From contig CALANA010000172.1 in the NCBI GenBank assembly GCA_937925925.1, forward strand, positions 1 through 35,085: a stretch of 35,085 nt of DNA, in the 5' to 3' direction. This document shows positions 32,002 through 35,085 of the stretch, piece by piece. How positions within the stretch are numbered: position 1 is the first letter of the stretch; each line of letters starts with the position of its first letter. The position numbers and the translations under genes are program-made. Origin of the DNA: an uncultured Chloroflexales bacterium. GTDB taxonomy: Bacteria; Chloroflexota; Chloroflexia; Chloroflexales; Chloroflexaceae. The notes beneath the pieces were generated by a model. That model made no database searches. It had not been told where the DNA came from and saw only the letters and a program-made list of their open reading frames with translations.

Positions 32002-32144
32002 GGTTGCTCCTCTTCCACGCTCTGGTATCTGGTGGTCATGATACCATACCGTAACTCAGCTAGCAGTAGGCCTTTCTACCGCATGGCAAAGCGCAAGCAA
32101 CGTGAAGACCGCTCGGCAGTTGCGGGGTTAGCAACCCGGCGCAC

Positions 32145-32561
32145 TTAACCGCGAATACGCTGCTCGCGCTCCAGCACCCAGCAGCGCGGATTGGGCGTAA
32201 AGCCGATCTGCTCATAGTAGGCGTTGGCAGCCGGAGCGGCAAGCAGAATGAGCTTGCATTGCGGGCCAGGTTGCGGTTGCGTGAGAGCTTGCAGTTGCTT
32301 GCCGATCTCGCGCCGTTGATAGGCCTGATGCACGGCCAACTCAGACAGGTAACAGGCATAATGAAAGCCGGTCACGGAACGGGCTACACCGACCAGCACT
32401 GCGTCATGCCAGGCGGTCACCATCAAATTGCCCTGCGTCACCATACCTTCCTTGCATGTGCGATCTTCCAGCGGACGGCGCTCGCCCAATGTCGAGGCAC
32501 GCAGCAACTCAATGAATTGATCCGTCGATATGGGCACGTTGATTTTATACGTAATGGTCAT
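32145..32561 (-). CDS. GNAT family N-acetyltransferase
   Basis: A 138-residue acetyl-CoA-dependent acyltransferase. The acetyl-CoA pyrophosphate-binding region is ELAVHQAYQRREIGKQLQ. The C-terminal ANAYYEQIGFTPNPRCWVL is the usual alpha4-beta7 end. The ATG at 32561 lies 17 bases inside the hydrolase gene, so the pair is coupled; longer frames exist but start inside conserved hydrolase sequence. The substrate is unknown. The 32002-32144 gap shows nothing. Confidence 0.88.
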   Translation of the reverse strand: MTITYKINVPISTDQFIELLRASTLGERRPLEDRTCKEGMVTQGNLMVTAWHDAVLVGVARSVTGFHYACYLSELAVHQAYQRREIGKQLQALTQPQPGPQCKLILLAAPAANAYYEQIGFTPNPRCWVLEREQRIRG

Positions 32562-33429
32562 ATTTCGTAATATGTGCGGATAGCCAGGCTTCCACATCCT
32601 GGAGTACCTGGTTCCGTTCCGGCTCATTAAACACCTCGTGATACAGCCCTGGATAGATCTTCAGTGTCTTGTCGCGGGAACTGACACGGTCATAGAGGAT
32701 CTGTGCCCCCTGGGGATCGACCAGTCGGTCGGCCTCACCCTGCAGGACGATCAGTGGCAGGTGAATCTTGTCTGCCTCGGTCGTAACGCGGCGCATGGCG
32801 GCGAGCAACTCTGCTACCAATCGGGCCGACGTTTTGCCATGAAAAACCAGCGGGTCATTGACATAGGCCGACACCACCTGCGGGTCACGCGATAGTGCAT
32901 GTACATCCACCAGTTTGCGCACTCCTATCCAGGGCAGGAATGCCGAGAGAGTCTGGCTGAGGAAGATCATCGCTGGTGATGTACGCTCACTGGATTTGAT
33001 CGCCGGCGCGGAGATGATCGCACCGTGGCAACCGTCCTGATGGTCAAGCAGGTAAGCGGTGACAATCAGCCCGCCCATGCTATGGCCGAGCAGGAAGATT
33101 GGTTTTTCAGGTTGCCAACCTTTGACCAGTTTATAAAAAAGCTGCAGTGTGTCGGTGTAATCGGTAAAGCGCTCAACGACTTCGCGCCGGCCCACTGACT
33201 GGCCGTGGCCGATATGGTCAAAGCCGTAGACCGCATAGCCTGGCGGCACGAAGTGGTTAACCACATGCATGTAGCGCCCACAGTGTTCTCCCAGTCCATG
33301 CACAACGATCAGGACAGCCTGTATATTTCCACTCGGAAGCCAGGCTTGATAGGAGATGCTGGCGTTGCGCACGCCTGAGAAACGCCCGCTGTGATGATGC
33401 ATGTCTGGTTGATCACCCTCACTCGACAC
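32545..33429 (-). CDS. Alpha/beta hydrolase, monoacylglycerol lipase/lysophospholipase type
   Basis: A 294-residue serine hydrolase of the Hydrolase_4 group. The nucleophile is Ser117 in LLGHSMGG, the acid Asp234 in GEADRLVD and the base His264 in GLYHEVFNE. VIVVHGLGEHCGRY-like wording near 40-53 (LIVVHGLGEH) and GFDHIGHGQSVG are classic for monoglyceride lipases. No signal peptide or membrane helix is present. The start is uncertain: GTG 33429 is assumed, and ATG 33402 would remove nine residues. It overlaps the GNAT gene at its end. Confidence 0.92.
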   Translation of the reverse strand: MSSEGDQPDMHHHSGRFSGVRNASISYQAWLPSGNIQAVLIVVHGLGEHCGRYMHVVNHFVPPGYAVYGFDHIGHGQSVGRREVVERFTDYTDTLQLFYKLVKGWQPEKPIFLLGHSMGGLIVTAYLLDHQDGCHGAIISAPAIKSSERTSPAMIFLSQTLSAFLPWIGVRKLVDVHALSRDPQVVSAYVNDPLVFHGKTSARLVAELLAAMRRVTTEADKIHLPLIVLQGEADRLVDPQGAQILYDRVSSRDKTLKIYPGLYHEVFNEPERNQVLQDVEAWLSAHITKYDHYV

Positions 33430-33454
33430 GTGTGGCTAGACATGCTCCTATCAT

Positions 33455-33500
33455 AGCACGAGCGGAATAGCGCATCAACCGACACAATTATCCTGGGATC
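33455..33500 (-). pseudogene. Uma2 C-terminal remnant
   Basis: The minus strand reads IIVSVDALFRSC, nearly the same as VIVSVDVLFRSC at the end of the broken Uma2 gene at 31574-32001. At the DNA level GGAATAGCGCATCAACCGAC is shared apart from one base. Nothing else of the gene is left. It lies just upstream of the hydrolase gene. Confidence 0.6.
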
Positions 33501-33518
33501 GCTCTATCATATCAGAAG

Positions 33519-33640
33519 GCTAGTGGTCAGCCACACTGAATATGCAGCCTGTAGGAATGACTTTCGTCGTTCCTACAGCTTCAGGAATGACGAAAGTCGT
33601 TCCGATGTATTCCTCACCATCACGGTGGTCAACCACTAGC
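33519..33640. repeat. GCTAGTGGT-ended element with internal hairpin
   Basis: GCTAGTGGTCAGCCAC at the left matches the inverse of the right end (33625-33640) with three differences. Inside, GGAATGACTTTCGTC pairs with GACGAAAGTCGTTCC with one mismatch around the middle. It looks like another small non-autonomous or structural repeat. Confidence 0.65.
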
Positions 33641-33698
33641 GCAATCATGCATAGCAGGATGGTCAAGATCTCTCTCCAAATTACGAACAATACGACTT

Positions 33699-33861
33699 GT
33701 AACCGTTCAGGGGAACGTTCGCCGGCGGGGGTTCGGGGGCCGCAGGCCCCCGCAAAACCTTCGTTTCGCCCGTTTTGGCGGCGCAGCCGCCAAAACGGGC
33801 GAAACGAAGAGACTTCAGGAGGGGCAACACCCCTCTTGACCACCCCACCTGAACGGTTATA
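33699..33861. mobile_element. MITE with 13-bp TIR and 9-bp target duplication (copy 2)
   Basis: The left end is GTAACCGTTCAGG and the right end is its inverse with the last base changed. The flanking 9-mers ATACGACTT (33690-33698 and 33862-33870) are identical. The core is a perfect 24-bp palindrome, 33759-33782 with 33786-33809, around loop GCA. Length is 163 bases with no gene. Confidence 0.93.
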
Positions 33862-33943
33862 TACGACTTTATTTGGTGAAGCGTGGAACAATATTTGTAT
33901 GCTATAGTGAGTAATACAAATATTGGTTCAACGAGAGCCACCT

Positions 33944-34104
33944 GTAACCGTTCAGGGGAACGTTCGCCAGCAGGGGTTGCGGGGGCCGCAGGCCCCCGCA
34001 ACCCCTTGTTCGGCCAGGTTTGGTGGCTTTGACGCCAAACCGGGCCGAACAAGAACCTCCTGGAGCGGCACTGCTCCTCCAAACCAACCCACCTGAACGG
34101 TTAC
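33944..34104. mobile_element. MITE with 13-bp TIR and 9-bp target duplication (copy 3)
   Basis: Both ends carry GTAACCGTTCAGG in inverse orientation. The flanking 9-mers GAGCCACCT (33935-33943 and 34105-34113) are identical. The core is again an imperfect palindrome starting CTTGTTCGGCC and ending GGCCGAACAAG, but with a different sequence from copy 2. It lies about 120 bases before the response regulator gene and about 80 bases after copy 2. Confidence 0.93.
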
Positions 34105-34222
34105 GAGCCACCTTGCATCTGTGGCGGTGTCGTAGAGAGACGTGTACTATTTAATGTCCCGCGCTTTATATTCAACCAGGCTCTCGGTCGTAACACGATG
34201 CATCAGTGGAAAGGACTACCTT

Positions 34223-34627
34223 ATGCAGCCTGTTAGCACCATTTTTGTTGTTGATGATAATCGGGCATTCATCGATTTGATTACCATGATCTTGTGTGCT
34301 GAAGGATATCATGTCTGCGCATTCTGTGATGCGATGAGCGCCTTATCTGAGATGCTACGAGTACGCCCTGATCTCGTTCTGGTCGATCTCTCAATGCCAC
34401 GAATGAGCGGTATTGATCTCCTCCTGCATATGCGTCGCTGTGGTCTCACTACCATTCCCGTTATTTTGATAAGTGCCGGCGTATACAACATAGATACGTT
34501 GCCCATGGATGAACGCACCAGTTTTTTGATCAAACCGCTCGATATGGCTGAGCTGCTACCAGCAATTCGTCTGGCTTGCGAAGAACACCGCCAACTGACT
34601 GCTCAGGTTCGTTCGGCAACGGCGTAA
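34223..34627 (+). CDS. Single-domain response regulator
   Basis: A 134-residue receiver domain without an output domain. The acidic pair is Asp11-Asp12 (FVVDDN), the phospho-acceptor is Asp55 in LVLVDLSMPRMSG, the switch residue is Ser84 in LISAG and the conserved Lys104 is in FLIKPLD. ATG 34223 follows AAAGGA by eight bases; a longer frame to 34142 is not supported. It probably relays phosphate or acts by protein contact, as CheY- or Spo0F-like proteins do. No kinase is adjacent. Confidence 0.92.
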   Translation: MQPVSTIFVVDDNRAFIDLITMILCAEGYHVCAFCDAMSALSEMLRVRPDLVLVDLSMPRMSGIDLLLHMRRCGLTTIPVILISAGVYNIDTLPMDERTSFLIKPLDMAELLPAIRLACEEHRQLTAQVRSATA

Positions 34628-34647
34628 TGTACTAATGACACAATGTA

Positions 34648-34887
34648 CGTGGTCGCTCGAACCAGACGGTTTCTTCGTCAACGTTTCCCTTGAGCGCAGT
34701 TGAAGGGGGAGAGTAGTACTTTGCTTTTGTTTTACGGCAACATATTCGTTAGTGCCTGCTGTGAAAAGTGACGATGGCTCGGTCGTGTGTCCAATCGTTG
34801 GTACATGTTCACTTTTCTCCTGGGAATGCGGACATCTTGCCCTCGTTTCTGCAATGGAGGGCGTCCGGTTTGCGCTCCCAGGTGTAC
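34648..34887. repeat. Repeat fragments after the response regulator
   Basis: GTGGTCGCTCGAACCAGACG near 34649 matches the CGGTCG-type repeat seen at 14733, 20330 and 28590. Further on, CTCCTGGGAATGCGGACATC (from 34816) is an imperfect inverse of the segment ending GCGCTCCCAGGTG near 34885, with GCCCTC / GAGGGC inside. No gene is seen in 34628-34974. Confidence 0.5.
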
Positions 34888-34974
34888 ACGTTACCCCAGG
34901 TGTGAACAGTTACAGTCGTTGCAATTTCTCTATAACTTTGAGTCATGATAAAATCAAATCTTGTAACTTTGATG

Positions 34975-35085
34975 GTAACCGTTCAGGTGGGGTGGTCAGG
35001 AGGGGTGTTGCCCCTCTGGGAGTCTCTTGGTTTTGCGGGGGCCGCAAGCCCCCGCGCCCCTGCCAGCGCAGGTACCACCTGAACG
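34975..35085. mobile_element. MITE copy 4, cut by the window end
   Basis: It starts GTAACCGTTCAGG and reads like copy 2 in inverse orientation (AGGAGGGGTGTTGCCCCTC near the start). It reaches CACCTGAACG at the last base, so only about five bases of the right end are missing. The left flank is ACTTTGATG (34966-34974); a matching 9-mer is expected just past the window. Confidence 0.85.

Noticed and set aside
31696..32148. Plus-strand frame of 150 residues
   Set aside because: It is antisense to the decayed Uma2 gene, which has the better protein signature and a ribosome site.

Overview
The window is bacterial chromosome that most likely comes from a filamentous anoxygenic phototroph of the Chloroflexota (order Chloroflexales). 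The reasoning is mixed. Six genes for bacteriochlorophyll a synthesis or pigment-membrane assembly lie together on the minus strand (pucC-like, bchF, bchC, bchX, bchI, bchD). Sulfolipid genes sqdB and sqdX are nearby. Uma2-type nuclease remnants, a CpXC protein and very abundant short GC-rich repeats are also typical of these genomes. The genus cannot be fixed from the sequence alone. I found no rRNA, tRNA, CRISPR array or full-length transposase.

Layout. 1-2119: a repeat element, then a subtilase and a translationally coupled small partner. 2307-6120 (minus): histidine kinase, NarL-type response regulator and fatty-acyl desaturase, a DesK/DesR/Des-like set. 6277-9613 (plus): a family 2 glycosyltransferase and a family 2 glycoside hydrolase. 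9956-12296 (plus): a CpXC protein and an aminomethyltransferase (GcvT-like). 12707-14720 (minus): two half-size chromate transporter genes pushed apart by about 0.9 kb of nested repeats. 14763-23968 (minus): the photosynthesis block. 24823-25251: a lone small protein framed by repeats. 26026-28462: sqdB and sqdX facing each other. 28676-30584 (plus): a family 2 glycosyltransferase overlapping a DUF58 protein. 30668-33500 (minus): VOC protein, a decayed NADAR gene, a decayed Uma2 gene, a GNAT acetyltransferase and an alpha/beta hydrolase. 34223-34627: a single-domain response regulator.

How the genes work together. BchI and BchD are two of the three magnesium chelatase subunits. BchF hydrates the 3-vinyl group, BchX is the electron-donating subunit of chlorophyllide reductase and BchC oxidises the 3-hydroxyethyl group. 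The PucC-like carrier probably serves pigment or antenna assembly. A 62-residue one-helix membrane protein sits inside this block. SqdB and SqdX make the sulfolipid of phototrophic membranes, and the desaturase with its probable two-component system would tune membrane fluidity.

The most distinctive feature is the repeat landscape. There are at least six families of short non-coding elements. One has a 13-bp terminal inverted repeat, and all three complete copies keep a perfect 9-bp target duplication. Several elements carry long palindromes whose sequence differs between copies while the pairing is preserved. In two genes the stop codon lies within the terminal sequence of such an element.
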